53,519 nt of DNA, from NCBI GenBank assembly GCA_900544845.1, contig UQWV01000004.1, positions 1 through 53,519 on the forward strand, read 5' to 3'. Shown here one piece after another: positions 33,631 through 41,675 of this stretch; the first letter of the stretch is position 1, and each line of letters starts with the position of its first letter. Origin of the DNA: an uncultured Collinsella sp. (GTDB lineage: Bacteria > Actinomycetota > Coriobacteriia > Coriobacteriales > Coriobacteriaceae). Made by a program: the position numbers and the translations under genes. Below the pieces are notes generated by a model. That model searched no databases. It was not told the DNA's origin and saw nothing but the letters and a program-made list of their open reading frames with translations.

Positions 33631-35508
33631 TTGCGCGTTGCATACCAAGATTGTTTTCATTTAATTGAGCCGTTGCTCGCCAAGGTCGAGAAGCCGAGTC
33701 GCTATATCGATCACGAGTGGGGCACGCTTTCCAAGGCCGATGCCGATTACCGTTGCTGCCTGATCTACCCGGATGTGTACGAGGTCGGTTTGCCCAACCA
33801 GGGTATCGCCATCCTCTACAACATTCTTAACCAGGCCGAGGGCATCTCCTGCGAGCGTGGCTATGTGCCGTGGCCCGATATGGGTGACGCTATGCGCGAG
33901 GCAGGCATTCCGCTGCTCTCGCTCGAGGGCGCAGCGCCGGTCGCTTCGTTTGATATCGTCGGTCTGCATGTGCCGCACGAGATGGCGGTGACGAACTTCC
34001 TCGAGGCACTCGACCTCGCTGGCATTCCGCTGTTAGCGGCCGACCGAGGTGAAGACGACCCCATCATCATCGCCGGCGGCCCCTCGGTGTACAACCCCGA
34101 GCCGTACGCGGCCTTCTTCGATGCCATCCTTATCGGTGAGGGCGAGGAATCGCTGCTCGAGACCTGCCAGCTGCATCGCCGCCTGCGTGACGAAGGGGTC
34201 CCGCGCGCGCAGATTGTCGAGCAGCTTGCATCCATTGCCGGCAACTACGTGCCGTCGCTCTATGAGGTTCGTCACGACGAGCCCTGCTCGCCGCATGGCT
34301 ACACCGTGCCGCGTGAAGGCAAGGATGCGCCGACCGTGGTCTACAAGCGCGTCGTCGAGGATTTCGGCGCCACGAATCCGCTGTCGCAGTCGTGCGTGCC
34401 CTACGCGCAGCTGGTTCACGACCGCCTGTCTATCGAGATCCTGCGCGGCTGCGCCCGCGGCTGTCGTTTTTGTCAGGCCGGCATGACGTATCGCCCGGTG
34501 CGCGAGCGCTCGGCCGACCAGATCGTCTCGTCGGTGATTCAGGGTCTGGAAAAGACCGGCTATGACGAGGTGTCGCTGACCTCGCTCTCCACGACCGACC
34601 ACTCCTGCATTCGCGACGTGCTCGGCAGGCTCAACCGTCGCCTGGAGGATACGGGTATTCGCGTGTCTATTCCGTCGCAGCGCCTGGATTCGTTTGGCGT
34701 GGATATGGCCGAGTCGGTCGCCGGCGAAAAGAAGGGCGGCCTGACGTTCGCGCCCGAGGCCGGCAGCCAGCGCATGCGCGACATCATTAACAAGAACGTG
34801 ACCGAGGAAGACCTGGACCGTGCGGCCAAGGCGGCCTTCGAGGCCGGCTGGAACCGCATGAAGCTCTACTTTATGATGGGCCTTCCCGGCGAGCGCGACG
34901 AGGATATCGTGGCCATCGCCAATCTGGCCGATCACGTGCTGGAGCTCGGTCGTTCCGTGGTGCCCAAGGCTCGTCGCGGCTCGATCTCGGTGTCCATCTC
35001 GGTTTCGGTCTTTATCCCCAAGGCTGCCACGCCGTTCCAGTGGTGCCCGCAGCTCGACTACGACGACGTCAAGCGTCGCCAGAAGCTGCTTATCACGAGC
35101 GTTCGCAACCGTGCCGTCCGTGTGCATTACCACGATGCCGAGACCTCGCTCATCGAGGCCGCGCTGTCCCGCGCCGGTCGTGACATGACGCCCGTCATCA
35201 TCGATGCTTGGCGCTCGGGCTCTCGCTTTGACGCCTGGGTAGAGCATTTCTCGCTCGATAACTGGAAGGAGGCTGCTGCCAAAAACGGCATCGACCTCAA
35301 CGAGCTCGTACACCTGCCTTACGAGTTGGACTGGCGCCTGCCTTGGGAGCACGTGAGCCCCGGCTGCACGCGCGGCTTCCTCGAGCGCGAGTACCGTCGC
35401 TCGCTCGAGGGCGTCACGACTCCCGACTGCACCCGCACGTCGTGCACCGGCTGCGGGATCTGCCCCACGCTCCACGCCAAGAATGTATTGATGGGTGATC
35501 GCGCATGA
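33631..35508 (+). CDS. TIGR03960-family B12-binding radical SAM protein
   Basis: 625 residues from TTG 33631. The N-terminal cobalamin-binding-like part has YPDVYEVGLPNQGIAILYN and IIAGGPSVYNPEPYAAFFD; the radical SAM cluster motif is RGCARGCRFCQAG (CxxxCxxC) near residue 275. A cysteine-rich C-terminus (CTRTSCTGCGIC) could bind another cluster. Its stop overlaps the start of a TIGR03936 protein (ATGA), the pairing seen across clostridia and actinobacteria. The exact methylated or modified substrate is not established. Confidence 0.92.
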   Translation: MRVAYQDCFHLIEPLLAKVEKPSRYIDHEWGTLSKADADYRCCLIYPDVYEVGLPNQGIAILYNILNQAEGISCERGYVPWPDMGDAMREAGIPLLSLEGAAPVASFDIVGLHVPHEMAVTNFLEALDLAGIPLLAADRGEDDPIIIAGGPSVYNPEPYAAFFDAILIGEGEESLLETCQLHRRLRDEGVPRAQIVEQLASIAGNYVPSLYEVRHDEPCSPHGYTVPREGKDAPTVVYKRVVEDFGATNPLSQSCVPYAQLVHDRLSIEILRGCARGCRFCQAGMTYRPVRERSADQIVSSVIQGLEKTGYDEVSLTSLSTTDHSCIRDVLGRLNRRLEDTGIRVSIPSQRLDSFGVDMAESVAGEKKGGLTFAPEAGSQRMRDIINKNVTEEDLDRAAKAAFEAGWNRMKLYFMMGLPGERDEDIVAIANLADHVLELGRSVVPKARRGSISVSISVSVFIPKAATPFQWCPQLDYDDVKRRQKLLITSVRNRAVRVHYHDAETSLIEAALSRAGRDMTPVIIDAWRSGSRFDAWVEHFSLDNWKEAAAKNGIDLNELVHLPYELDWRLPWEHVSPGCTRGFLEREYRRSLEGVTTPDCTRTSCTGCGICPTLHAKNVLMGDRA

Positions 35509-36317
35509 GTGAGCGCCTGACCGACAACCCCACGCTCTTTAGGCTTCGTGTTCGCTATGGCAAGCGCGATCGCCTTAAGTACCTGGGCCATCTCGAAGTT
35601 ATCCATACCATTGAGCGCATCGTGCGCCGTGCGGGACTTCCCTATGCCGTCACGCAGGGCTTCTCCCCGCACATGCGCGTGGGCTTCTCTTCGGCGCTAC
35701 CGGTGGGTACGTCGTCGACCTGCGAGTGGTACGACCTGTTTATGACAGAGTTCGTGGCGCTCGACGAGGCGTTTGGGCGCCTGGCTGCGGCGTCTCCGGC
35801 CGATCTGGCGCCCATCGAGGCGGCGTACATCGACGTGCGCACGCCGGCGTTGACGGCGCAGCTCACGCGCCTGTCGTATCGCATCGACCTGCACTTGGAT
35901 CCCGAGGCGCCCGTAAGCGCCGACGAGGTGCGTCGTGCGCTCGACACGCTGCGCGCGGGCCATGGCATCGACTACGCGCGCGGAAAAAAGAGCAAGCGCT
36001 TGGATTTGGATCACACGCTCGTTGGCTATGAGCTCACGGCGGGGGAGCGCCTGGACCATTTGGTGCTCATGCTCGACACCCATGCCGACAACGAGGGCTC
36101 CATGCGTCCGGAAATTTTGCTTTCCGCTGCTGATGTTTTGTTGCAGGGCTTGACCCCGGGCGTGGATGCACCTATTGTTTCCACCGGTATGCAAGACCTC
36201 GTGACCATCTGCTCCTACGATGTCGAGCGTCAGAATCAAGCATGCGAGGACGACGAGGGCCGACTCGTTAGCCCCATACCTGTGCGAACTTGTGGATTTG
36301 CTCCACATACTCGTTGA
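35505..36317 (+). CDS. TIGR03936-family radical SAM-associated protein
   Basis: 270 residues. RVRYGKRDRLKYLGHLEV and the RRAGLPYAVTQGFSPHMRV segment are signatures of the family (DUF2344), known almost only as partners or fusions of TIGR03960 proteins. It overlaps its partner by 4 bases. In related systems it sits before rplU/rpmA, as here, which suggests a link to ribosome or tRNA modification; that link is not proven. Confidence 0.9.
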   Translation: MSERLTDNPTLFRLRVRYGKRDRLKYLGHLEVIHTIERIVRRAGLPYAVTQGFSPHMRVGFSSALPVGTSSTCEWYDLFMTEFVALDEAFGRLAAASPADLAPIEAAYIDVRTPALTAQLTRLSYRIDLHLDPEAPVSADEVRRALDTLRAGHGIDYARGKKSKRLDLDHTLVGYELTAGERLDHLVLMLDTHADNEGSMRPEILLSAADVLLQGLTPGVDAPIVSTGMQDLVTICSYDVERQNQACEDDEGRLVSPIPVRTCGFAPHTR

Positions 36318-36342
36318 CGGGGGTATTTTCGCCTGCTACTAT
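36314..36342 (+). promoter_or_regulatory. Promoter of rplU-rpmA
   Basis: TTGACG (36314-36319) and TACTAT (36337-36342), 17-base spacer. The -35 overlaps the stop of the preceding gene. The predicted start gives a leader of about 35 bases before the rplU ATG. Confidence 0.7.
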
Positions 36343-36384
36343 ATTCGGCTGTTGCACTAACTGATGCATGAAGGGCAAGTAAAC

Positions 36385-36759
36385 ATGTACGCAATCGTTA
36401 ACACGGGCGGCAAGCAGTACAAGGTCGCCACCGACGATGTCATCACCGTCGAGAAGATCGAGGGCAATGAGGGCGACAAGGTCACCCTGCCGGTTATCTT
36501 CCTCAACGATGGTAAGAAGATCGTCACCGATCCCGACAAGCTGGCCAAGGCCAAGGTTACCGCTCAGATCGTTGAGCAGTTCAAGGGCGAGAAGCAGCTG
36601 GTCTTCAAGTTCCACAAGCGCAAGCGCTATCGTCGTCTGAAGGGTCACCGTCAGCAGCTCACCAAGCTGAAGATCGTGAAGGTTCAGGCTACCTCCCGCG
36701 CCAAGAAGGCTGTCAAGGCAGAGGCTGAGGCTGTTGCCGAGGCTCCCGTCGCCGAGTAG
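36385..36759 (+). CDS. rplU: 50S ribosomal protein L21
   Basis: 124 residues from ATG 36385 (AAGGG upstream). The conserved YAIVNTGGKQYKVATDDVI start and the KFHKRKRYRRLKGHRQQLT C-terminal motif are complete. A ~20-residue Lys/Ala/Glu-rich tail extends beyond the usual ~103 residues. It binds 23S rRNA. An upstream in-frame ATG at 36364 is rejected because it lacks a site and adds non-family residues. Confidence 0.96.
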   Translation: MYAIVNTGGKQYKVATDDVITVEKIEGNEGDKVTLPVIFLNDGKKIVTDPDKLAKAKVTAQIVEQFKGEKQLVFKFHKRKRYRRLKGHRQQLTKLKIVKVQATSRAKKAVKAEAEAVAEAPVAE

Positions 36760-36792
36760 ATTACACTCGTAACGAAAGAGTAGGTATACACA

Positions 36793-37050
36793 ATGGCACA
36801 CAAAAAAGGACTCGGTTCCTCCCGTAATGGCCGTGACTCCCGCGGTCAGCGCCTTGGCACGAAGCGCTATGCCGGCCAGACGGTAACCACGGGCACGATT
36901 CTCGTCCGTCAGCACGGCACGCACATCCACCCGGGTGAGAACGTTGGCCGTGGTAAGGACGACACGCTGTTCGCGCTGGTCGACGGTACCGTTGAGTTCC
37001 ACAAGGGTATCAAGCACAGGGTCAGCGTACGCCCGCTCGCGAACGCGTAA
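36793..37050 (+). CDS. rpmA: 50S ribosomal protein L27
   Basis: 85 residues, normal length. It starts MAHKKGLGSSRNGRDSRGQR and contains GTHIHPGENVGRGKDDTLFA, both diagnostic. There is no cleavable N-terminal extension of the kind seen in Firmicutes L27. It lies near the peptidyl-transferase centre. A strong terminator follows, separating it from obg. Confidence 0.97.
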   Translation: MAHKKGLGSSRNGRDSRGQRLGTKRYAGQTVTTGTILVRQHGTHIHPGENVGRGKDDTLFALVDGTVEFHKGIKHRVSVRPLANA

Positions 37051-37075
37051 TTCACCCTTCATAGAGCACATATGT

Positions 37076-37118
37076 GGGAGGCACTTGAGTTTTAGGATTC
37101 AAGGGTCTCCCTCTTTTT
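37076..37118 (+). terminator. Terminator between rpmA and obg
   Basis: Stem 37076-37088 with 37099-37111, 13 bp with one mismatch and one wobble, 10-base loop, then TCTTTTT. The obg ribosome site follows immediately. Confidence 0.82.
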
Positions 37119-37134
37119 GTAGGAGGCGATTCTG

Positions 37135-38601
37135 TTGTCACAGTTCACCGATATCAGCCGCATTAACGTTTGCGGCGGCGACGGCGGAGCCGGATGCATG
37201 TCGTTTAGGCGCGAGGCATTTGTCCCCAAGGGCGGCCCCGATGGCGGCGACGGCGGTCGTGGCGGCAATGTCGTCATCCAGGCCGATGCTCAGCTGTCTT
37301 CGTTGATCGATTACCGCTTTAAGCATCACTTCCGCGCCGAGCGCGGCACGCACGGGCAGGGTGCCCGTCGTAACGGTAAGAGCGGCGAGGACCTGATTCT
37401 CAAGGTCCCCATGGGTACCGTGGTGCGTGAGCTCGACCCCGAGACGCAGACCCCGATGTTCGAGATTGCCGACCTGGTGCACGACGGCGAGCGCGTTGTC
37501 GTGGCGCCCGGTGGCGCCGGCGGTCTGGGCAATACCCACTTTGTGACGTCGGTGCGCCGCGCGCCCGCGTTCGCTCAGCTGGGCGAGCCGGCCGAGGAGC
37601 ACTGGATTGAGCTCGAGATGAAACTCATGGCCGACGCCGCGCTCGTGGGCTTCCCCTCGGTGGGTAAGTCATCGCTCATTGCGCGCATGAGTGCCGCCCG
37701 TCCCAAGATTGCCGACTACCCGTTTACCACGCTCGTGCCCAATCTGGGCATGGTGCGTGCCGGCGAATATTCTTACGTCGTTGCCGACGTCCCCGGTCTT
37801 ATCGAGGGCGCGAGCGAGGGCAAGGGCCTGGGTCACCAGTTCTTGCGCCACATTGAGCGTACGGCCCTGATCATGCATGTCGTCGACATGACGGGCGGTT
37901 TTGAGGATCGCGATCCGGTTGAGGACTATCGCATCATCAACCGCGAGCTCGAGCAGTATGGCGCCGAGCTTTCGGAGCGTCCGCAGATCGTCGTTGCCAA
38001 CAAGTGCGATGCGCCGGGCACGGCCGACAAGATTGCCGACCTCAAGCGTGCGGCACTCGACGACGGCCATATGTTCTTTGCCGTGTCCGCCGTGACGGGT
38101 GCCGGTCTCAATACGCTGATGCTTGCCGTAGGCGAGCAGGTGGCTAAGCTTCGCGCCGAGCTGGCGGTCTCTGATGAGCCGGTCGATCTGCGCGACGAGG
38201 AGTGGGAGCGCCGCCGTCTGCAGCGCGAGAAGCGGTTCCGCATTGTCCAGGAAGAGCCCGGCGCCTTCCGCGTGGTCGGTCGTGCCATCGAGCGCATGGT
38301 CATCCAGACCGACTGGGAAAACGAGGAAGCCGTCATCTACCTGCAGCATAAGTTTGCGCGTATGGGTGTTGACGACGCGCTCGAGAAGGCCGGTTGCCGT
38401 GCGGGCGACGAGGTCCGCATTTGCCAGCGCGCCTTTGACTTTGAGGGCGCTGAGGACTTCTCGGAGTACGAGGAGCTCGAGGACGCTGGCGAGGACGTTG
38501 CCGTTGAGGCCATTGACGTGGCCGATGCTGCGGATGAGGGCGTCGAGGCTATCGATGCGGCGGATGCCGCGGACGATGCCGAGACCTCGGAGGGCGAGTA
38601 A
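37135..38601 (+). CDS. obgE: GTPase Obg/CgtA
   Basis: 488 residues from TTG 37135 with AGGAGG 8 bases upstream. The glycine-rich Obg domain (1 to about 158) contains GGDGGAGCMSFRREA. The G domain has G1 GFPSVGKSS, G3 DVPGLIEGASEGKGLG and G4 NKCD. A C-terminal OCT domain (about 345-425) follows, then an acidic, Asp/Ala-rich tail. It aids 50S assembly and stress signalling. It starts a second unit with nadD, yqeK and rsfS. Confidence 0.96.
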   Translation: MSQFTDISRINVCGGDGGAGCMSFRREAFVPKGGPDGGDGGRGGNVVIQADAQLSSLIDYRFKHHFRAERGTHGQGARRNGKSGEDLILKVPMGTVVRELDPETQTPMFEIADLVHDGERVVVAPGGAGGLGNTHFVTSVRRAPAFAQLGEPAEEHWIELEMKLMADAALVGFPSVGKSSLIARMSAARPKIADYPFTTLVPNLGMVRAGEYSYVVADVPGLIEGASEGKGLGHQFLRHIERTALIMHVVDMTGGFEDRDPVEDYRIINRELEQYGAELSERPQIVVANKCDAPGTADKIADLKRAALDDGHMFFAVSAVTGAGLNTLMLAVGEQVAKLRAELAVSDEPVDLRDEEWERRRLQREKRFRIVQEEPGAFRVVGRAIERMVIQTDWENEEAVIYLQHKFARMGVDDALEKAGCRAGDEVRICQRAFDFEGAEDFSEYEELEDAGEDVAVEAIDVADAADEGVEAIDAADAADDAETSEGE

Positions 38602-38604
38602 GCC

Positions 38605-39282
38605 ATGTCGCTGCGCGGTGGAATCGGTTTGCCCGAGCTTCCCATAAAAGAGGGCAAGGAGTTTCGGCTTGGCATTATGGGCGGCACATTCGACCCGATT
38701 CATTACGGGCACCTGGTGACTGCCGAGCAGGCGCGCGAGTCGCTCGACTTGGACGCTGTGCTCTTTATGCCGGCGGGCTCTCCCGCCTTTAAGCTTGACA
38801 AGCCGGTTACGCCTGCCGAGGACCGTTATGCCATGACGGTCCTCGCCACCGCCGCGAACCCGGCCTTTTTGGCGAGCCGGTTCGAGATCGACCGTCCGGG
38901 CGTAACCTACACGGCCGATACGCTTCATGCCCTTCGCGACTTTTACCCGCCGCAGGTAAAGCTCTACTTTATTACGGGCGCCGACGCGATTATCGATATT
39001 GTGACCTGGCATGATGCCGAACGAATCGCTGAGCTTGCCACCTTTATTGCTGCGACGCGACCGGGCTTTGATATCGATACGGCGCGTGCCCGAATTAAAG
39101 AGTCGGGACTGCCGTTCGACGTGCGCTATATTCAGATTCCGGCGCTGGCGATCAGCTCGACGAACATTCGTAAGCGAGTTGCCCGCGGCATGAGCGTGCG
39201 CTATCTTACGAGCGAGTCCGTGCTCGGCTACATTCGCAAACGCAGGCTATATGCCGATTTGGGCCAAGAAGATTTTGAGTGA
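38605..39282 (+). CDS. nadD: Nicotinate-nucleotide adenylyltransferase
   Basis: 225 residues. After a 20-residue N-terminal extension, GIMGGTFDPIHYGHLVTAEQ has the nucleotidyltransferase HxGH motif and ISSTNIRKRVARG the C-terminal ATP motif. It converts nicotinate mononucleotide to deamido-NAD. It is 3 bases after obg. A later start at GTFDP-proximal codons is possible but no better site is seen. Confidence 0.95.
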   Translation: MSLRGGIGLPELPIKEGKEFRLGIMGGTFDPIHYGHLVTAEQARESLDLDAVLFMPAGSPAFKLDKPVTPAEDRYAMTVLATAANPAFLASRFEIDRPGVTYTADTLHALRDFYPPQVKLYFITGADAIIDIVTWHDAERIAELATFIAATRPGFDIDTARARIKESGLPFDVRYIQIPALAISSTNIRKRVARGMSVRYLTSESVLGYIRKRRLYADLGQEDFE

Positions 39283-39294
39283 TGGGGGTCTACG

Positions 39295-39903
39295 TTGTCG
39301 GTAGAGGATCAGTTTGAGGGCGATGAGCGCGCGCTGCTCGAGCGCATTCAAGAGCTGCTCGATGTTCGCATGAAGGATAAGCGCAAGCGCTATGTGCATT
39401 CGCTGGGTGTTGCCGAGACCGCACTTCATCTGGCCGAGGTCTACGGCGTTGACCGCTTTGATGCCGCTGCCGCCGGCTTGATCCACGACTGGGACAAAGT
39501 GCTCTCCGACGACGAGCTGGTCACGCGCGCTCTGCATTACGGCATTAAGATTGCCGGCTCTCCGTCTGCCGCGACGCCGCTCTTGCATGGCCCGGTTGCC
39601 GCCTATGAGCTTCCGCAGCTCTTTCCCGAGCTGTCTTCGGCGGTCTTTCAGGCTGTCGACCGTCACACCGTGGGTGCCTGCGACATGACGCCGCTCGATA
39701 TGGTGGTCTTTGTTGCCGATGCCATCGAACCCAACCGCCACGGTGACTATGCCCATGCGCTGCGCAAGATGGTGGGGAAGTCCTCGCTCGACGAGTTGTT
39801 CTTCTCCTGTTTTGCGCAGGGTCTGGTCTATGTGATCCAGTCCGGGCGTTATCTTTATCCCACGGCTATTACGATTTACAACCATTACGCCCAGCTGCGC
39901 TAG
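39295..39903 (+). CDS. yqeK: YqeK-family HD-domain hydrolase
   Basis: 202 residues from TTG 39295. HD-domain ligands are visible in YVHSLGVAETALHLAEVYG, AGLIHDWDKV and a later ADAIEPNR motif. YqeK proteins hydrolyse diadenosine tetraphosphate symmetrically. The nadD-yqeK-rsfS order is typical of gram-positives. Confidence 0.92.
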   Translation: MSVEDQFEGDERALLERIQELLDVRMKDKRKRYVHSLGVAETALHLAEVYGVDRFDAAAAGLIHDWDKVLSDDELVTRALHYGIKIAGSPSAATPLLHGPVAAYELPQLFPELSSAVFQAVDRHTVGACDMTPLDMVVFVADAIEPNRHGDYAHALRKMVGKSSLDELFFSCFAQGLVYVIQSGRYLYPTAITIYNHYAQLR

Positions 39904-39930
39904 CTCGGGCTGTCTAGAAAGAGGTATTCC

Positions 39931-40386
39931 ATGGCCGACGAGACCATGACCGACGAGCAGATTCTTGAAGGTGTGGAGCACAAGAGCTTCGCCGCCACGT
40001 CCGACCGCACTGCCGCCTCGCTGTCCGCGAGCGGTGTCGCCGCCGAGGATGTCGCCCGCGCCGCCGCGCAGGCCGCCTACGACAAGAAGGGCGAGGACGT
40101 TCAGGTGCTCGACCTGACCGAGCTTTCCGACGTGTGCGACTACTTTGTGCTTGCCACCGGTACAAACAACCGTCAGGTCGATTCGATCGTCGACGAGATC
40201 GAGGAGAAGGTCGCCGAGGCTTGCGGCGAGCACCCGTTCTCCATCGAGGGTCGCGAGCAGAAGACCTGGATGCTCATGGACTACGGTTCGGTCGTCGTCC
40301 ACGTCTTCACCCCCGAGCCCCGCGACTTCTACCGCCTCGAGAAACTCTGGGGCGACGCCCCCCAGCTCCCCCTCGACCTCCTCTAG
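39931..40386 (+). CDS. rsfS: Ribosome silencing factor RsfS
   Basis: 151 residues. The core (from about residue 48) shows VQVLDLTELSDVCDYFVLAT, NRQVDSIVDEIEEKV and DYGSVVVHVF, which are the RsfS/Iojap motifs. An N-terminal extension of about 45 Ala/Glu/Thr-rich residues precedes it. It binds L14 and blocks subunit joining in starvation. It is the last gene before the REP-RAYT region. Confidence 0.94.
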   Translation: MADETMTDEQILEGVEHKSFAATSDRTAASLSASGVAAEDVARAAAQAAYDKKGEDVQVLDLTELSDVCDYFVLATGTNNRQVDSIVDEIEEKVAEACGEHPFSIEGREQKTWMLMDYGSVVVHVFTPEPRDFYRLEKLWGDAPQLPLDLL

Positions 40387-40392
40387 GGTTTT

Positions 40393-40437
40393 TGGGGCCG
40401 GTGCTATTTTAGCTACCCTCTACCGTTCGCCGGGCAG
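40393..40437 (+). repeat. Degenerate REP unit, upstream copy
   Basis: GCTATTTTAGCTAC at 40403-40416 and TACCGTTCGCCG at 40421-40432 repeat almost exactly 95 bases further on (GCTTTTTTAGCTAC 40498-40511; TACCGTTCGCCG 40516-40527). The GGGACGGGG core is altered here to GGGGCCGGTG. Confidence 0.7.
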
Positions 40438-40470
40438 TTGCGGCTTTCCGCAGCTGCCCGGCTTTCTTTT
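40429..40470 (+). terminator. Terminator after rsfS
   Basis: GCCGGGCAGTTGCGG (40429-40443) and CCGCAGCTGCCCGGC (40448-40462) form a long stem with one mismatch and a 4-base loop, followed by TTTCTTTT. It overlaps the degenerate REP unit. Confidence 0.85.
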
Positions 40471-40474
40471 GCTC

Positions 40475-40527
40475 AAAAGTAGTTAATTTGGGACGGGGCT
40501 TTTTTAGCTACTACATACCGTTCGCCG
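40475..40527 (+). repeat. REP unit upstream of the RAYT gene
   Basis: AAAAGTAG at 40475-40482 leads into the exact core AATTTGGGACGGGGCT (40485-40500), then TTTTTTAGCTAC and TACCGTTCGCCG. It lies about 85 bases before the RAYT start. Confidence 0.82.
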
Positions 40528-40612
40528 AACGATGTGATTTGTCGCCCGCATCATGGTTTTTTCGCCTTCAGCTCGGGTAACGTATTTGTTATCTGCAAAG
40601 GAGGAGATGCGT

Positions 40613-41362
40613 ATGACTCGGACCGCGCGAGAGATCTCTGTGTATGGCTTTTACCATGTCGTCCAAAAGGGCTGTGGCGATCAGCTTATATTTGAGGATA
40701 CTGAAGACCGGCTGTATTTAATTCGGCTGCTTGGTTCTAAATGTCGCAAGTTCGATGTCGATATTATTGCTTGGTGTCTTATGGACAACCATATCCATTT
40801 GCTACTGGATGACGAGCATGTCCATCTAAGCGATTGCATGCATTCGATTACGACGGCATATGCCATGTACTTCAATGCCAAGACGGGGCGGAAGGGTCCG
40901 GTTTTCCAAGACCGATTTAAGAGCGTGCCGATTCTCGATGATGACCAGTTGCTTAATTGCGTGAGATACATTCACGACAATCCCGCGAAGGCGCGGATTG
41001 GAACTGCTTCACTGTATCGATGGAGCAGCTTTAGTGAGTATATGGGCCATCCTTGCATCTGTAAGACTGATTGCGTGCTCAACTTGCTTGGCGACTCTCA
41101 AAGATTCTTTGCTTTTAGTACTTCTGGCGAACCTAATCGTTATTGCTTCCGTGATGGCGCTCATGTGAGTGACGCGGATGCGCTGGAGTTTGCGCAGGCG
41201 CTACTTAAGCCGTACGAGCCTCATCACCTTAAATCTTTGCCTAAAACCGTGTGCGATAACTACATTCGCGCGCTTAAGAGCGAGGGCTTTTCGATAAAGC
41301 AAATCGTGCGTCTCACGGGCATTGGCCATTGCACTATTCAAAAGGTCAAAGTCGAAAAGTAG
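40613..41362 (+). CDS. REP-associated tyrosine transposase-like protein (RAYT, Y1/HUH)
   Basis: 249 residues from ATG 40613, with AAAGGAGG and an 8-base spacing (ATG 40607 is too close). The Y1 fold is clear: WCLMDNHIHLLL gives the HUH pair (His60, His62), FQDRFKS the conserved strand and VRYIHDNPAKARI the candidate catalytic Tyr119 in the YxxxNP motif. A C-terminal helix-turn-helix-like stretch (SIKQIVRLTGIGHCTIQKV) fits gram-positive RAYT relatives. There is no tnpB, and ends typical of IS200/IS605 are not seen. It is bracketed by palindromic repeats, one of which supplies its stop codon. RAYTs in proteobacteria nick REP hairpins; activity here is inferred. It is less GC-rich than neighbours. 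Confidence 0.88.
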   Translation: MTRTAREISVYGFYHVVQKGCGDQLIFEDTEDRLYLIRLLGSKCRKFDVDIIAWCLMDNHIHLLLDDEHVHLSDCMHSITTAYAMYFNAKTGRKGPVFQDRFKSVPILDDDQLLNCVRYIHDNPAKARIGTASLYRWSSFSEYMGHPCICKTDCVLNLLGDSQRFFAFSTSGEPNRYCFRDGAHVSDADALEFAQALLKPYEPHHLKSLPKTVCDNYIRALKSEGFSIKQIVRLTGIGHCTIQKVKVEK

Positions 41363-41395
41363 CCAATTTGGGACGGGGCTATTTTGACCACTTTT
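41355..41395 (+). repeat. REP unit overlapping the RAYT stop codon
   Basis: AAAAGTAG at 41355-41362 contains the RAYT TAG stop, and the exact core AATTTGGGACGGGGCT follows at 41365-41380. The outer arms AAAAGTAGCCAA and TTGACCACTTTT pair at 10 of 12 positions, so the unit is an imperfect palindrome. Confidence 0.82.
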
Positions 41396-41409
41396 GGATG
41401 TGCTGGCTT

Positions 41410-41494
41410 GGGGGGGGGTATTTTTGGGGGGGGGTTAAAAAAGGGGGTTGTGGGGGGTATAGGAAGGGCGTTTTGTGGTGGGGCAAAATATTTT
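41410..41494 (+). other. Poly-G tract region, potential G-quadruplex
   Basis: Runs of 9, 9, 5 and 6 G at 41410-41418, 41426-41434, 41443-41447 and 41452-41457, with loops of 7, 8 and 4 bases, followed by shorter G-runs. Nothing else in the window looks like this. No credible ORF is present. It may be a real G4 or an assembly/sequencing error in a homopolymer region. Confidence 0.7.
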
Positions 41495-41501
41495 GTTTTG
41501 T

Positions 41502-41583
41502 GACGGGGTTAAAAAGACTGCTTTTGTCCGTGTAAAAGCAGGCAGTTTTCATCATGCGCAAAAGTAGTCTTTTTAGCCCCGTC
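41502..41583. repeat. Imperfect palindrome downstream of the G-tract
   Basis: Arms 41502-41526 and 41559-41583 are complementary at 23 of 25 positions and contain GACGGGG / CCCCGTC. A smaller hairpin (CTGCTTTT / AAAAGCAG) lies inside. The right arm is shared with the next composite repeat. Confidence 0.75.
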
Positions 41584-41675
41584 CCAAATTAGCTACCCCG
41601 TCTGTCAATCAGTCAAATCGTTCGCGCTATCAGCTGGGTAGCTAAAAGAGCCCCGTCCCAAAAAGACTACTTTTG
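41559..41675. repeat. Composite REP pair (BIME-like) between RAYT and dinB
   Basis: Outer arms CAAAAGTAGTCTTTTT (41559-41574) and AAAAAGACTACTTTTG (41660-41675) are perfect inverted repeats; inner arms AGCTACCC and GGGTAGCT are also inverted. Two minus-strand copies of the core lie between them: the exact 16-mer at 41575-41590 and a variant at about 41649-41664. This arrangement of paired REPs is like the BIMEs of enterobacteria. Confidence 0.82.

Noticed and set aside
41379..41561. Short ORFs through the poly-G region
   Set aside because: Gly/Trp or Pro-rich translation of homopolymer runs, without ribosome site; not protein-like.
41559..41675. CRISPR array
   Set aside because: Repeats are few, inverted and of uneven spacing, with no unique spacers and no cas genes in the window.
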